Positions 1-7,479 of a stretch of 64,000 nt of DNA are shown here, piece by piece. Below the pieces are notes generated by a model, which worked only from the letters and a program-made list of their open reading frames with translations, had not been told where the DNA came from and made no database searches. The stretch is from Pseudomonas rustica (GTDB lineage: Bacteria; Pseudomonadota; Gammaproteobacteria; Pseudomonadales; Pseudomonadaceae), in assembly GCF_018336155.1 (NCBI RefSeq), contig NZ_JAGYHF010000002.1:434001-498000 (forward strand). The letters are read 5' to 3'. A program made the translations under genes and the position numbers. Each line of letters starts with the position of its first letter. Position 1 is the stretch's first letter.

Positions 1-275
1 GCGAAGGTGCTATCGGCAAAGCGAGGCGTTATGCCAGAGCCTACCAGCGCGCTGTTGACGCTTTCGGCTTGCAGGTTGGCCAGCGCCTGCGAATGCTCTT
101 CGCTGCCCTGTGGCGCTACGCGCAGGCCGTGGAACTGGCACTGCTTGCATGGACGGGTCAGCATCGATCCATCGAACTGCTCAACCTCGGAGCGATCCAC
201 CACGCCGTGGATAGGGCATTCACCGGCGAACGAGCGCATTTCAGGTTGGCGACGGAAGTTAGAACGCTGGGCCAT
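1..275 (-). CDS. Phage DnaC-like replication (helicase loader) protein, partial
   Basis: The reading frame starts at the ATG ending at 275 and runs off the left edge, so only about 91 N-terminal residues are visible. They begin MAQRSNFRRQPEMRSF and include a zinc-finger-like pattern (CPIHG near residue 20, CKQC near residue 43). The stretch SGITPRFADSTF near the visible end is typical of the segment just before the AAA+ domain of DnaC/lambda P-type loaders. It overlaps the upstream initiator gene by 17 bases, the usual O-P arrangement. The family would load the host replicative helicase at the phage origin. The ATPase domain lies outside the window, so the assignment rests on the N-terminal pattern and gene order. 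Confidence 0.65.
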   Translation of the reverse strand, partial: MAQRSNFRRQPEMRSFAGECPIHGVVDRSEVEQFDGSMLTRPCKQCQFHGLRVAPQGSEEHSQALANLQAESVNSALVGSGITPRFADSTF

Positions 276-1011
276 TGCCGCCTCCTTGGTACATACCCGG
301 GGTGTGGGTGGGTAGGTTGTTGAAGGCTGAGGCTTTTGCAGCAGGCGCCGGTGCAAGCTCGTCTGTCCAGCGCTCACCGTTCAGCCAGGTGGAAGCCATG
401 GGCACGTACTGCCCATCGTCCTTGGTCCAGTCGCGGGAGATGCGGTGGTTGCCCAGGGCGGTCATCAGGGTTTGGCGAAGATCGGCGCTTGGCTTCAGCT
501 TCTCCCATGCCTTGCGAGCATCCTTCTTCGACTTCTTGTTGGGGTACAGCTTCCAGAACACTTCAAAGGCTTCGGCCAGGCCATTTTCGACCATAGGTTT
601 TTCAGTACTTGCTGCTTTATTCAGTCCTTGCTTACCTTCAATACTTACTAGGGGGGGATTTACCGGCGACGGTTCAACCGGGCCCGGATAATCCGTCGCC
701 GGTGATTCCGATACGGTGTAGGACCGTCCGCCGAACTCGCCACCTTCGGCGCGCTCAAGGAAGATTTGGAGGTAACCGGCCTGCTCCAACTCGCGGATCA
801 ACCCCCGAACAGCATCACGGCCTGATGCTTTGCCCAGGCAGTCTTTAGTCTGGCCGATCAGGTGGTGCGTGGACACTTCCCAGTGGTCAGGTTTGCCAAG
901 GAGAAACACCAGCATTCCGCGAGCGCCCCAACTCAGGCGCTGGTCCTCGCTGATCGCCTTGTTGAGCAAGTAGAAGTTTCCCTCAGGGCGAGGGGCACGA
1001 ATGATGCTCAT
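259..1011 (-). CDS. Phage replication initiator-like (O-type) winged-helix protein
   Basis: This 250-residue protein has an N-terminal winged-helix region (about residues 1-100; SIIRAPRPEGNFYLLNKA, then helices and a wing rich in glycine). A Pro/Ser-rich linker (about 100-135) follows, then a C-terminal part with the pattern FEVFWKLYPNKKSKKDARKAW, which is common in phage replication proteins. It lies between small early genes and the DnaC-like gene in one leftward operon with overlapping ends, as expected for an initiator that recruits the helicase loader. Its ATG overlaps the stop of the 75-residue gene upstream. Origin binding is inferred from position; no iterons were identified inside the gene. 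Confidence 0.6.
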   Translation of the reverse strand: MSIIRAPRPEGNFYLLNKAISEDQRLSWGARGMLVFLLGKPDHWEVSTHHLIGQTKDCLGKASGRDAVRGLIRELEQAGYLQIFLERAEGGEFGGRSYTVSESPATDYPGPVEPSPVNPPLVSIEGKQGLNKAASTEKPMVENGLAEAFEVFWKLYPNKKSKKDARKAWEKLKPSADLRQTLMTALGNHRISRDWTKDDGQYVPMASTWLNGERWTDELAPAPAAKASAFNNLPTHTPGMYQGGGNGPAF

Positions 1012-1235
1012 ACGTTGAGCTCCCGTGTTACACGGCGCACGAAGTCGTCATAGTTCTCACTCATGACGAAGCCCGCCTGCTCCAGCATCTCGCGATGGGC
1101 CTTGGCGCCGCTGTACATCACCCATCGCTCGCGCTCGGGCAGATTCTTGAAGTGGGCGTAGGTTGGCCAGGGCCCGACGATTATCGGCGCTGTGCGGGCG
1201 TCCTGGGGGGGGGCGTGAGGGTTTAGGATGCTCAT
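1008..1235 (-). CDS. Small hypothetical phage protein (75 aa)
   Basis: A short leftward gene whose ends overlap both neighbours by 4 bases (ATGA-type junctions), indicating translational coupling in the prophage replication operon. The protein has a proline-rich start and a helical C-terminal half (MYSGAKAHREMLEQAGF). No family was recognised. Coding status is supported by tight packing and neighbouring strand. Confidence 0.55.
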   Translation of the reverse strand: MSILNPHAPPQDARTAPIIVGPWPTYAHFKNLPERERWVMYSGAKAHREMLEQAGFVMSENYDDFVRRVTRELNV

Positions 1236-1825
1236 TGCAGCGTCTCCCCTGGCTTGCGGGCTAACCCCGCGGCCATGGCTTCTACTGAGCCACCCGAAAG
1301 GCGCAACACCAGCAGGCGAAGTGCGGTGGTGGAGTCAATTGAGAAGGTGCGAGCCTCGTCCAGCGCCAGACCTGTTGGAGAATGCTCATTGAGCAGGCGC
1401 CGAACGCGGTCGCTGTAATTGAACGCCGCGCAAGTCAGCTGCTGATCGGTCAGGCCGTCGAAAGCATCGTCTGGCAGACATTCGGCCGGGTAAACGACGA
1501 CGGGAATATTGTTCTCGGGGCGCGGCTCACCCGCCAGCAGATGCCGGCTCATTGCTTCGAAGTGGTCTTTCGCAACTTGCGCAGCATCGTGTCCAGTGCG
1601 GCGCCTGAATAAAACCTTAAGTGCGTAATAGGCGCGGTAGAGGTCAATGTGCGTGTCATCACCGTCTTCAATGGAGTACTCAGGCTCGGCGATCACATCC
1701 AGTACGTCCTTCACGACCTCGAAACACTTAAGCAACAGGGCTGCGTCATTGTTTTTTTCGAAGAGGGCCTCGTCGATATGCTCAACGGGCAGTACCTGCG
1801 GCGGAAAATTCAATACCTTGTTCAT
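1232..1825 (-). CDS. Hypothetical phage early protein (197 aa)
   Basis: A 197-residue acidic protein in the leftward prophage operon, overlapping the genes on both sides by 4 bases. It appears helical and soluble, with no signal peptide or membrane segment. No domain was recognised. The shadow frames on the other strand are short and broken, and the 4-base overlaps support this frame as the real gene. Confidence 0.55.
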   Translation of the reverse strand: MNKVLNFPPQVLPVEHIDEALFEKNNDAALLLKCFEVVKDVLDVIAEPEYSIEDGDDTHIDLYRAYYALKVLFRRRTGHDAAQVAKDHFEAMSRHLLAGEPRPENNIPVVVYPAECLPDDAFDGLTDQQLTCAAFNYSDRVRRLLNEHSPTGLALDEARTFSIDSTTALRLLVLRLSGGSVEAMAAGLARKPGETLQ

Positions 1826-2571
1826 TTGGGCGCCTTCTGGACCAGGCGGAACCGGCCCTCAAAATATGGGTGGGTCGCCTGGGTGGCGGTGACCATCGTG
1901 GATTCTGAAACAAACCGGTGGAAAGCAGCGGTGACGTGGCTCTTGGACCAGACCAGGTACTGCGAGCCCAGCGCTTCCTCGTGGCCGTTGCGGACCATGC
2001 CTGCGGGGTTCGGTTGGTTTGGCCAGGCCTTCAGCACGTAGTCAACGACGGCGCCGGACAGGCCGTGGCGCGCCAGCATGGTTTCCTTGATGCGGGTCAG
2101 CGACTGGCAGTTCTGCGGGCAGTGATCCCACACCGTCGTCTGGCTCAAGTCCTCGACGCGGCGCTCGATCCGCTCCAGCGCCAGCTGCTGCTCCCGCTGC
2201 TGACGCTCGACCGCCACCAGGTGGTTTGCATTGGCTGCGGTGATCTCGGCTTGGGTCATTGGCCGATTGCGCTGCTGGACCATCTCCCAAAACTCGCGCA
2301 CCAGCTTCTTTTTGAAGGCCCGGACAATGTCCGTGTTGCGCATGTAGGTCAGCAGTAGCGTGGATTGGGGTTCATTTAGGAAGGCGTATTCAGTCGGGCG
2401 TCCTCCCGTACTTTCGGATTTGAAATCCAGAAGTCCGAACTCCTCCAGATCGGCCTGATAGGTGCGTACAAGCTTGATGACGCTTGCATGATCGCTGAGT
2501 GTGCCCTCGGCAATTGCCAGGGTCGTGGTGACGGCATCGCCGTCTTTGATGATGACGATGGTCATTTGCAA
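1822..2571 (-). CDS. Rha-family phage regulatory protein
   Basis: This 249-residue protein has an N-terminal Rha-like domain (about residues 1-110). The diagnostic features are a short strand start, then GRPTEYAFLNEPQSTLLL and TYMRNTD, followed by a conserved basic stretch (VRAFKKKLVREFWEM) matching the family. Residues 115-150 form a coiled-coil rich in Gln/Arg (ERQQREQQLALERIERR), and a C-terminal domain of about 90 residues follows. Rha proteins are lambdoid early regulators first linked to interference with growth in IHF-deficient hosts; their mechanism is poorly known. It sits in the leftward early operon next to the replication genes. Confidence 0.75.
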   Translation of the reverse strand: MQMTIVIIKDGDAVTTTLAIAEGTLSDHASVIKLVRTYQADLEEFGLLDFKSESTGGRPTEYAFLNEPQSTLLLTYMRNTDIVRAFKKKLVREFWEMVQQRNRPMTQAEITAANANHLVAVERQQREQQLALERIERRVEDLSQTTVWDHCPQNCQSLTRIKETMLARHGLSGAVVDYVLKAWPNQPNPAGMVRNGHEEALGSQYLVWSKSHVTAAFHRFVSESTMVTATQATHPYFEGRFRLVQKAPK

Positions 2572-2852
2572 CTCCTGACTTGCACGGCATCGTGCGCAGA
2601 ACCTGCGTGACGGCCCTTCCAGAAAAAATTGCCAGTAGCGAAAGTGATCGACTCCAAGCGGCTTTCGATCTCGGTGGCGAGGGGGTTGCTCCAGCCGCCT
2701 TCGAGCGTTGGGACGATCTGAGCCAAAAGGATCGTGCGCAATTCGTTGAAGGTGGCGCGGGCGGCATTCATCCGAGCCATTTGCTCGGCGGTGACAACGG
2801 CGTCATCCAACAATTCGCCATATATTTCCAATACGGCCGGAAGGTTATTCAT
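2562..2852 (-). CDS. Small hypothetical phage protein (96 aa)
   Basis: The open frame extends upstream to 2972, but that part overlaps the preceding gene and has an unlikely composition, so the ATG ending at 2852 (MNNLPAVLEIYGELLDD) is preferred. The protein is mostly helical (residues 1-45), followed by a less ordered tail. It overlaps the Rha-like gene by 10 bases and the upstream gene by 8, as in a tightly packed phage operon. No family was recognised. Confidence 0.5.
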   Translation of the reverse strand: MNNLPAVLEIYGELLDDAVVTAEQMARMNAARATFNELRTILLAQIVPTLEGGWSNPLATEIESRLESITFATGNFFWKGRHAGSAHDAVQVRSCK

Positions 2853-3138
2853 GCTGATCTCCGACTTCCCGCGCCACGTTTTCGGTATCCGCGTTTTGTG
2901 GCGCGAGTTCGTCAAGCTGGCGGCTAATGGTTTCGTAGCTGCACGACGCGTTATTGGCGGCATCCGCCACAAGGTTCCAGGCGATCTCGATCAGATTGCT
3001 TACGTGCGATGGATGTGCCGAGCCAGTGGTCATGGAAAACAGCAGGCTCTCCAACTGGTTAAGTGCTGTCTTGGCGGTTTCGAGATCGAGTAAAGCGCCG
3101 TGGGCGACGACAAGGGCGGTCTGGTGGAGGGCGGTCAT
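2845..3138 (-). CDS. Small hypothetical phage protein (97 aa), DUF3077-like style
   Basis: The preferred start is the ATG ending at 3138 (MTALHQTALVVAHGALLD), which overlaps the stop of the upstream gene by 4 bases; the open frame runs further to 3189 but without support. The protein is predicted all-helical and resembles short Pseudomonas phage proteins that pair helices around conserved Leu residues. No function can be assigned. It is the second gene of the leftward operon. Confidence 0.5.
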   Translation of the reverse strand: MTALHQTALVVAHGALLDLETAKTALNQLESLLFSMTTGSAHPSHVSNLIEIAWNLVADAANNASCSYETISRQLDELAPQNADTENVAREVGDQHE

Positions 3139-3440
3139 TGGGCACCACCTTGGGCAAAAGCCCCGTTGCGGCGGAGAAGATCGCGGCAAGCCTCGCCATT
3201 GTCAGATAGCTTGCTGCCAATGATTGAAAGACCTGCCGCGAGACCGTCGGTAACGGATGCTGGCAGTAGCTCTTGCTCGACTTCATGGGCGTAAATGCCG
3301 CGAAGCAAGGCCCCCAGCGCCCAAACAAAAGCGCCGGCCTCCTGCATATCCTGCGAGCAATTCGCGAGCTGGCTTTCGTAGTCCGGACGCGGCAGTGCTT
3401 GCGCCTTTGGTGGTTTGTTGCTATTTTTTGGGTGTGACAT
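3135..3440 (-). CDS. Hypothetical phage protein (101 aa), first gene of replication operon
   Basis: This protein starts MSHPKNSNKPPKAQALPRP and continues as a helical domain with GAFVWALGALLRGIYAHEVEQ near the middle. An AGGAGCGAG-type ribosome site precedes the start. Gap lengths suggest it is the first gene of the leftward operon after cro. No homologous family was recognised. Confidence 0.5.
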   Translation of the reverse strand: MSHPKNSNKPPKAQALPRPDYESQLANCSQDMQEAGAFVWALGALLRGIYAHEVEQELLPASVTDGLAAGLSIIGSKLSDNGEACRDLLRRNGAFAQGGAQ

Positions 3441-3499
3441 TTTCTCGCTCCTTCAAGCGATGAGATACAAACCACTCCCGGCAAGGAGTGGATTACGAG

Positions 3500-3522
3500 A
3501 ACCCGCCGGCAAGCGGGTTTTC
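3500..3522. terminator. Hairpin with T-run between cro and the replication operon
   Basis: AACCCGC and GCGGGTT pair around a CGGCAA loop and are followed by a short T-run on the plus strand. It lies in the 207-base gap between the cro-like gene and the first replication gene. In the leftward direction it lacks a clear U-tract, so it could be an antitermination target or just a stable leader hairpin. Confidence 0.4.
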
Positions 3523-3647
3523 TGCTTTCTGGGATTTAGAAAGTCAGAATTAGGTGCAGGCCTACTGCTAGGGTTTGGCCAGCTAAGGATCAGCCAAGCG
3601 ACGAAATCGCATAAGTCCACAAACGATGCTGTTCATCTAAACAGTAC

Positions 3648-3944
3648 CTACGCGAACGTACTGGATGCGCATACAGAGCCATCAGGCCCACGTGCGCGGA
3701 TCGGGAATTCAGTGGAAGATTCACCTACCTTGTGGCGAGCTTCGACCTGAGCAATAAGCTCGCAGAGCGAAGAGGCCTTGATCGCGCCACCGGTTACGAT
3801 CTCGGCAAGCATTGCCTTTTCGGGGCTAACCTTTTGCGACCCGGACAGCCAATAAGAAACCGTTGCTTGAGACACGCCGAGGGCATCCCCGGTCTTCGAC
3901 TGGCTACCGAAATGATTTATTAGTTCGCTAATTTTTTGAGCCAT
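3648..3944 (-). CDS. Cro-like helix-turn-helix regulator
   Basis: A 98-residue protein whose first 60 residues form a compact helix-turn-helix (KISELINHFGSQSKTGDALG, then VSQATVSYWLSGSQKVSPE) of the Cro/YdaS type. The tail after residue 70 looks disordered. It is divergent from the S24 repressor at 4031, with 86 bases between the starts holding repeated operator-like sites, which is the standard immunity-switch arrangement. It should repress the lysogenic promoter and favour the lytic programme. The role is inferred from fold and position. Confidence 0.75.
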   Translation of the reverse strand: MAQKISELINHFGSQSKTGDALGVSQATVSYWLSGSQKVSPEKAMLAEIVTGGAIKASSLCELIAQVEARHKVGESSTEFPIRARGPDGSVCASSTFA

Positions 3945-3958
3945 GAGGCCGGCCTCTG

Positions 3959-4021
3959 ATAAGTCTTTTTATAGACTGCACAGAAGCAAACTTCTTTGCA
4001 ACCCCATAAGTATCTTTATAG
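3959..4021. promoter_or_regulatory. Immunity-region operators between cro and cI
   Basis: Two similar 16-base sites, ATAAGTCTTTTTATAG (3959-3974) and ATAAGTATCTTTATAG (4006-4021), flank a near-perfect inverted repeat at 3978-3999 (AGAAG-CAAA-CTTCT core with outer GCA/TGC). The sites fill the divergent promoter gap and are the natural candidates for binding by the two regulators. Which protein binds which site cannot be told from sequence. Confidence 0.6.
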
Positions 4022-4030
4022 GATCAGAGG

Positions 4031-4810
4031 ATGAATCTATCCGACCGAATCAAACTTGCCCGGAAGAAAGCAGGACTTACCCAGTCTCAGCTTGCCGAAT
4101 CCGTTGGTATCGCGCAGACAGCCATCAGCCAACTCGAATCCGGGAAGACACTGCGATCTTCCTATCTGGTTCAGATAGCCAGGGCATGTGGCGTGAACAG
4201 CACATGGCTAGCATCCGGGGAAGGCGAAATGCTTTCGCCAGAAGATGTTGCGACCTACTTCAGTAGTGAGCTTGAGGAGATCCTCCGCGGCGAACACGAG
4301 GATGATGCAGCGCTCAACTCTGCATTGCGAGACAGGATTGAAGAGCTCAGGAGTGCGAGCCGGTACGCGCCTTCCAACTCTCTTCTGACGGAGGAAATAC
4401 CCTATCTGATTGAGCTGGACGACCCTCGCGACCCATCGAAGACGGTCGTCGAGATTAGCGTAAAGGTTCATCTCGACCTCAACACCGAAATACTATCGAA
4501 ACAAGGCGTGCTACCCGAACACGTTGTGGCGGCAGCGATCTCTGGTAACTCAATGACCCCCGTTCTACAGGACGGCGGCACCGTTGTTGCTCACTTGCGC
4601 GAGACTCAAGTCGTTGACGGTCGCATGTACGTGATAGACCACGGAGGGCAGATCAGGGTAAAGGCGCTCTACCGACTGCCAGGCGGCGGCGTACGCATGA
4701 AAAGCTACAATACCTATGAGCATCCCGATGAGACGTATTCGGTGCGCGAGATGGAAGACGCCAACATCCGCATCATGGGTCGCGTCTTCTGGGGCGCATC
4801 ATTTTACTAG
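4031..4810 (+). CDS. CI-like phage repressor with S24 peptidase domain
   Basis: A 259-residue repressor. Residues 1-60 form a classical helix-turn-helix (LARKKAGLTQSQLAESVGIA, then QTAISQLESG). Residues about 130-255 are a LexA/CI-type S24 domain with the nucleophile motif SGNSMTP (Ser near residue 176) and a Lys in QIRVKAL near residue 215, which could complete the Ser-Lys dyad. The family represses early promoters and self-cleaves when RecA is activated, linking induction to DNA damage. An obvious Ala-Gly cleavage site was not identified. It is followed by a clear terminator at 4831. Confidence 0.85.
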   Translation: MNLSDRIKLARKKAGLTQSQLAESVGIAQTAISQLESGKTLRSSYLVQIARACGVNSTWLASGEGEMLSPEDVATYFSSELEEILRGEHEDDAALNSALRDRIEELRSASRYAPSNSLLTEEIPYLIELDDPRDPSKTVVEISVKVHLDLNTEILSKQGVLPEHVVAAAISGNSMTPVLQDGGTVVAHLRETQVVDGRMYVIDHGGQIRVKALYRLPGGGVRMKSYNTYEHPDETYSVREMEDANIRIMGRVFWGASFY

Positions 4811-4830
4811 CTCAACCACAAACTCCCGAA

Positions 4831-4855
4831 AAACCCGGATCGCCGGGTTTTTTTT
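4831..4855 (+). terminator. Rho-independent terminator after cI
   Basis: AAACCCGG and CCGGGTTT pair around ATCG and are followed by a run of eight T, just after the repressor stop. This separates cI transcription from the downstream LuxR-type gene. Confidence 0.85.
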
Positions 4856-4972
4856 CGCGTGCCGGTTAGGAAAATCAGCGACCTGGTAAAAATAATAAAA
4901 ATACTGCTTGATCACTTCTATAAATCTGCTTATATTTTTGTCCATCAGCAACGATTGTGACGGATAAAAGAG

Positions 4973-5350
4973 ATGAGCACGGTTATCAATTTCGGCAAGC
5001 TCCAAGGCACCACCGGCGTACTTGCTGAGCAAGAGCTGCGTGCCGCCCTTGCTGTCTGCGCAGGCTTGGCCAATAAGGAAATCGCTCGCGTCGTTGGCTG
5101 CGCCCCCGGCACCGTCAAAAAATCCATCGAGCGTGTTTTCCACAAACTCGGTATCACCAGTCGTTCGGCAATCCCTACAGAGCTTTTCTGCCGTGGCATT
5201 GCGCGCCATCTAGTGGTGCTGATCTGCGCAATCCTCACTGGTCATGCTGCCATTACTGACGATCATCTGAACCGAATCCGCCGCCCAGGTGAGCGCCGCA
5301 TCGAAACCCGCGTGGCTGTGCGCCGCATTGAGGTCGCCCTCACCGCTTAA
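4973..5350 (+). CDS. LuxR/GerE-type helix-turn-helix regulator, phage-encoded
   Basis: A 125-residue protein. Residues about 20-70 form a GerE-like helix-turn-helix (VCAGLANKEIARVVGCAPGT, then VKKSIERVFHKLGITSRSA), and there is no receiver domain. The C-terminal 50 residues contain a hydrophobic stretch (HLVVLICAILTGHAA) then an arginine-rich tail. Such stand-alone LuxR-type regulators occur downstream of cI in Pseudomonas prophages; the target is unknown. A large open frame on the opposite strand across this gene has no recognisable content and was discarded. Confidence 0.7.
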   Translation: MSTVINFGKLQGTTGVLAEQELRAALAVCAGLANKEIARVVGCAPGTVKKSIERVFHKLGITSRSAIPTELFCRGIARHLVVLICAILTGHAAITDDHLNRIRRPGERRIETRVAVRRIEVALTA

Positions 5351-5441
5351 CCCAACCTGATTTTCGCGAAAGCCAACAACGCGGCCGGGATTCGCTCGGC
5401 CTTGAAAAAGCTCCACCCCAACCCACGAAGAGGAAACACCC

Positions 5442-5879
5442 ATGTTCGGTATCGGAAAGAAACTGTTTGGCGCCAAGCGCGCAGTGAAAAAGCTGGAAAA
5501 CCGCGACCTGATGCAGGCCATCGTCGGTGGTTGCCTGCTGGTGGCTGCTGCCGACGGCGAGATCAGCAAGAACGAGGCGGCGCAGATCGACATCCAGATC
5601 CGCGCCAATAAAGCCCTGGAGCACTTCGGCACGGAGATCACCAGCACCGTCAACCTGTTCACCGAGCAGTTGCAAGCTGGCTTCCGCCTCGGCCGCATGA
5701 ACATCCTGCGTGAGATCCGAGACATCAAGAACAACCCTGCTGACGCCGAGGAGGTCTTCGTCAACATGCTGACCGTGGCCGAGGGTGACGGAAATATCAG
5801 TCCCGAAGAAATGAAGGTTCTCGCCGAGATCGGCGTGGAACTGGGCTTGCGCCTGAAAGACTTCGGTATCGACGCGTGA
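5442..5879 (+). CDS. TerB-family protein
   Basis: A 145-residue protein matching the TerB/DjlA-N helical fold. The paired acidic loops AAADGEISKNEAAQ (about residues 37-50) and VAEGDGNISPEEM (about 111-123) are typical metal-site-like motifs of this family. TerB proteins occur in tellurite-resistance and stress or phage-response contexts; their molecular role in a prophage is unknown. The ribosome site AGAGGAAACACC precedes the ATG. It overlaps the next small gene by 4 bases. Confidence 0.8.
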   Translation: MFGIGKKLFGAKRAVKKLENRDLMQAIVGGCLLVAAADGEISKNEAAQIDIQIRANKALEHFGTEITSTVNLFTEQLQAGFRLGRMNILREIRDIKNNPADAEEVFVNMLTVAEGDGNISPEEMKVLAEIGVELGLRLKDFGIDA

Positions 5880-6082
5880 GCAGTTATCTGAAACGCGGCC
5901 TGATTACCGCAGCAGTGATCGCGGTGGTTTGCGCGGTAGGTGCCAGCCTGGCCGACCGCGGACTCTGTTCCTACTATGGATTCCAAACCGATCGTCACGT
6001 TCGATACGCAGCCTTCGTTGGCTGCTTGATCGAAACACCGACGGGATGGATACCGCGCAGCGAGTTGCGAGTCGTTCAGTAG
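5876..6082 (+). CDS. Small exported or membrane protein (68 aa)
   Basis: It starts at a GTG overlapping the TerB stop by 4 bases, suggesting translational coupling. Residues 8-27 form one hydrophobic segment (LITAAVIAVVCAVGASLA), which is either a signal peptide or an anchor. The rest is a short domain with two Cys (GLCSYYGF, FVGCLIE). No family recognised. Coupling hints at partnership with the TerB protein. Confidence 0.6.
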   Translation: MSSYLKRGLITAAVIAVVCAVGASLADRGLCSYYGFQTDRHVRYAAFVGCLIETPTGWIPRSELRVVQ

Positions 6083-6092
6083 CGTTTCACTG

Positions 6093-6117
6093 AAGCGCCT
6101 TCCCACGAAGGCGCTTT
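6093..6117 (+). terminator. Hairpin after the TerB operon
   Basis: AAGCGCCTT and AAGGCGCTT pair around CCCACG. There is no long T-run, so termination strength is uncertain, but the position right after the 68-residue gene fits an operon end. Confidence 0.5.
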
Positions 6118-6148
6118 GGGAAGCAGATCAACATAGGAGCTTTTATCC

Positions 6149-6562
6149 ATGAGCACTAAAGAATTCGATTCAAGAACAGCCGACAAATTTGTCGCACGCC
6201 TGCCTGACGGACTTCGCGGAGAGATTGAGGCAATTGCCACTGCCAGTGACCGCAGCATGAACGCCGTGTTTGTTCAAGCCGTTCGACAGTACACAGATGG
6301 CCAGAAGCGCCAGCAGCTGTTGCTCGATGCTCTTGCAAATGCTGCCCACCCCTCTCTTCACATTGATGAGCGCGTGCGAATGGCGGCAAACGCTCGTCGC
6401 TATGAATGGTTGCGCGACGTCGCGTTCAACACTCCTCGGCAGGATCTGCTGCCGCGAGATCGACAGGGCAACATGCTGACGGAGCGAGATCTCGACGCAG
6501 AGATCGACCTTGCGATGCACCAGAACCCAGGTGAGCAGGAGTTCGCGCCATGCGCGGAATGA
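6149..6562 (+). CDS. Arc-like ribbon-helix-helix DNA-binding protein
   Basis: A 137-residue protein. Residues about 10-50 (KFVARLPDGLRGEIEAIA, then SDRSMNAVFVQAVRQY) match the Arc/MetJ ribbon-helix-helix pattern of one strand and two helices. The C-terminal part (80-137) is a small charged domain with NARRYEWLRD, common in Pseudomonas phage proteins of this kind. It probably regulates prophage genes. A ribosome site TAGGAG precedes the start. The next gene overlaps its 3' end by 13 bases. Confidence 0.75.
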   Translation: MSTKEFDSRTADKFVARLPDGLRGEIEAIATASDRSMNAVFVQAVRQYTDGQKRQQLLLDALANAAHPSLHIDERVRMAANARRYEWLRDVAFNTPRQDLLPRDRQGNMLTERDLDAEIDLAMHQNPGEQEFAPCAE

Positions 6563-6834
6563 TCATTGCCTCCCTACTGCTGATCGCTGGTCAAGCCAGC
6601 GCCGAGCGCTTGCCATACGGGGTCAGTGTCTTTCACGACGCGGAACGCGGCGCAACCTGCTGGATTTACTCGAGCATCAATCTAGGCGGCATCAGCTGCT
6701 TGCCGGATAGTTCGCTCCCACAGAACGGCACTGCCGAGCGTGAGGCAGGCCGGGCGTCTCAGGCCAGTTCAGTGACTGAGAAAAGGCATTCGGTGGCCAC
6801 TCCGCTCCCACAGGATGAGAGGTTCAAGCTATGA
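6550..6834 (+). CDS. Small secreted phage protein (94 aa)
   Basis: The N-terminus MRGMIIASLLLIAGQASA is a clear signal peptide with likely cleavage after ASA (residue 18). A short domain with two Cys (TCWIYSS, SCLPD) follows, compatible with one periplasmic disulphide. The C-terminal third looks disordered. It overlaps the Arc-like gene upstream and the 70-residue gene downstream (4 bases), so it belongs to the same rightward operon. Function unknown. Confidence 0.55.
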   Translation: MRGMIIASLLLIAGQASAERLPYGVSVFHDAERGATCWIYSSINLGGISCLPDSSLPQNGTAEREAGRASQASSVTEKRHSVATPLPQDERFKL

Positions 6835-7043
6835 CCAGTCCGAACAGTTTCCTGGAACGCGACCGTGAGAGCGTCACCGCGGGTAACGAGTTTGCAAGCC
6901 TGGGCGCCCGCCTCGTTCGTTTCGGTCAAGCTCTCCAAGAGCCCAGCACCACTGTCAGCGAGCTGGGGCGTCTGGCTAAGGCCTGCGGCATCAACTTCAA
7001 GTTGCGCGTGGCCTCCGACTCACAGGAGCATTCGCATGGATAA
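6831..7043 (+). CDS. Small hypothetical phage protein (70 aa)
   Basis: It starts with ATGA overlapping the previous stop. The protein is short and helical (SLGARLVRFGQALQEPS) with no family recognised. Its 3' end overlaps the oppositely oriented 6997-7329 gene by 47 bases, an unusual tail-to-tail overlap, so one of the two ends may be shorter in reality. Confidence 0.45.
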   Translation: MTSPNSFLERDRESVTAGNEFASLGARLVRFGQALQEPSTTVSELGRLAKACGINFKLRVASDSQEHSHG

Positions 7044-7329
7044 GCCGATGATCACGAGGAGCAACAGCCTCCGCAGCCAAACACCTGGCCTTGCCCACCC
7101 CCCACAAAAGTGCGGTGGTCATAGTTTCGCCGGGGCGTTCGGTGTAGGCCTCTTCGTGAATAATCTCCAGTTCTTTGGAGTAAACACCGACAAACAACTG
7201 TGTCGCACCTTTGCGGGAAAGGCGGACTTGGACATCTATGACGATTCCGCCATCCAAGACCTCACTGTGCGTTCTGTGGTGAAGCTCGCAATCCGCCCAC
7301 ATCCAAAATATCGATCCGCGATGAGGCAT
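6997..7329 (-). CDS. Conserved Pseudomonas phage hypothetical protein (110 aa)
   Basis: A leftward gene with a good ribosome site (AGGAG about 10 bases before ATG). The protein has a distinctive style seen in Pseudomonas prophages: MPHRGSIFWMWADCELHHRT, EVLDGGIVIDVQVRL, then GVYSKELEIIHEEAY and PGETMTTALLWGVGKAR. Charged residues and a Cys suggest a soluble cytoplasmic protein; role unknown. It is divergent from the palindrome-bearing region at 7423. Confidence 0.6.
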   Translation of the reverse strand: MPHRGSIFWMWADCELHHRTHSEVLDGGIVIDVQVRLSRKGATQLFVGVYSKELEIIHEEAYTERPGETMTTALLWGVGKARCLAAEAVAPRDHRLIHANAPVSRRPRAT

Positions 7330-7422
7330 TTTCGTCGCACTCCTTGTTTACGAGAGATTGTTGACCGCAAAAACAGAAGCTGTAGATACCTCCACTCTAT
7401 TGGGACGTCAATGGATTCTTAC

Positions 7423-7462
7423 AAACGTTACAGGTGTAACGTTTTAGTAGGGCTGTACAGCC
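7423..7462. promoter_or_regulatory. Two perfect palindromes upstream of the xis/int operon
   Basis: A 22-base palindrome (AACGTTACA-GG-TGTAACGTT extended by one pair, 7423-7444) is followed by GGCTGTACAGCC (7451-7462). They lie between the divergent 7329 gene and the genes leading to the integrase, and look like operators. An open frame starting at 7411 crosses them, but its first codons are probably not translated. Confidence 0.55.
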
Positions 7463-7479
7463 GTCGCGACGCTGCGCGT

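Noticed and set aside
5210..6106. Minus-strand 298-residue open frame across the TerB gene
   Set aside because: The plus strand has a recognisable TerB protein and ribosome site; the minus frame is Ser/Arg-rich noise.
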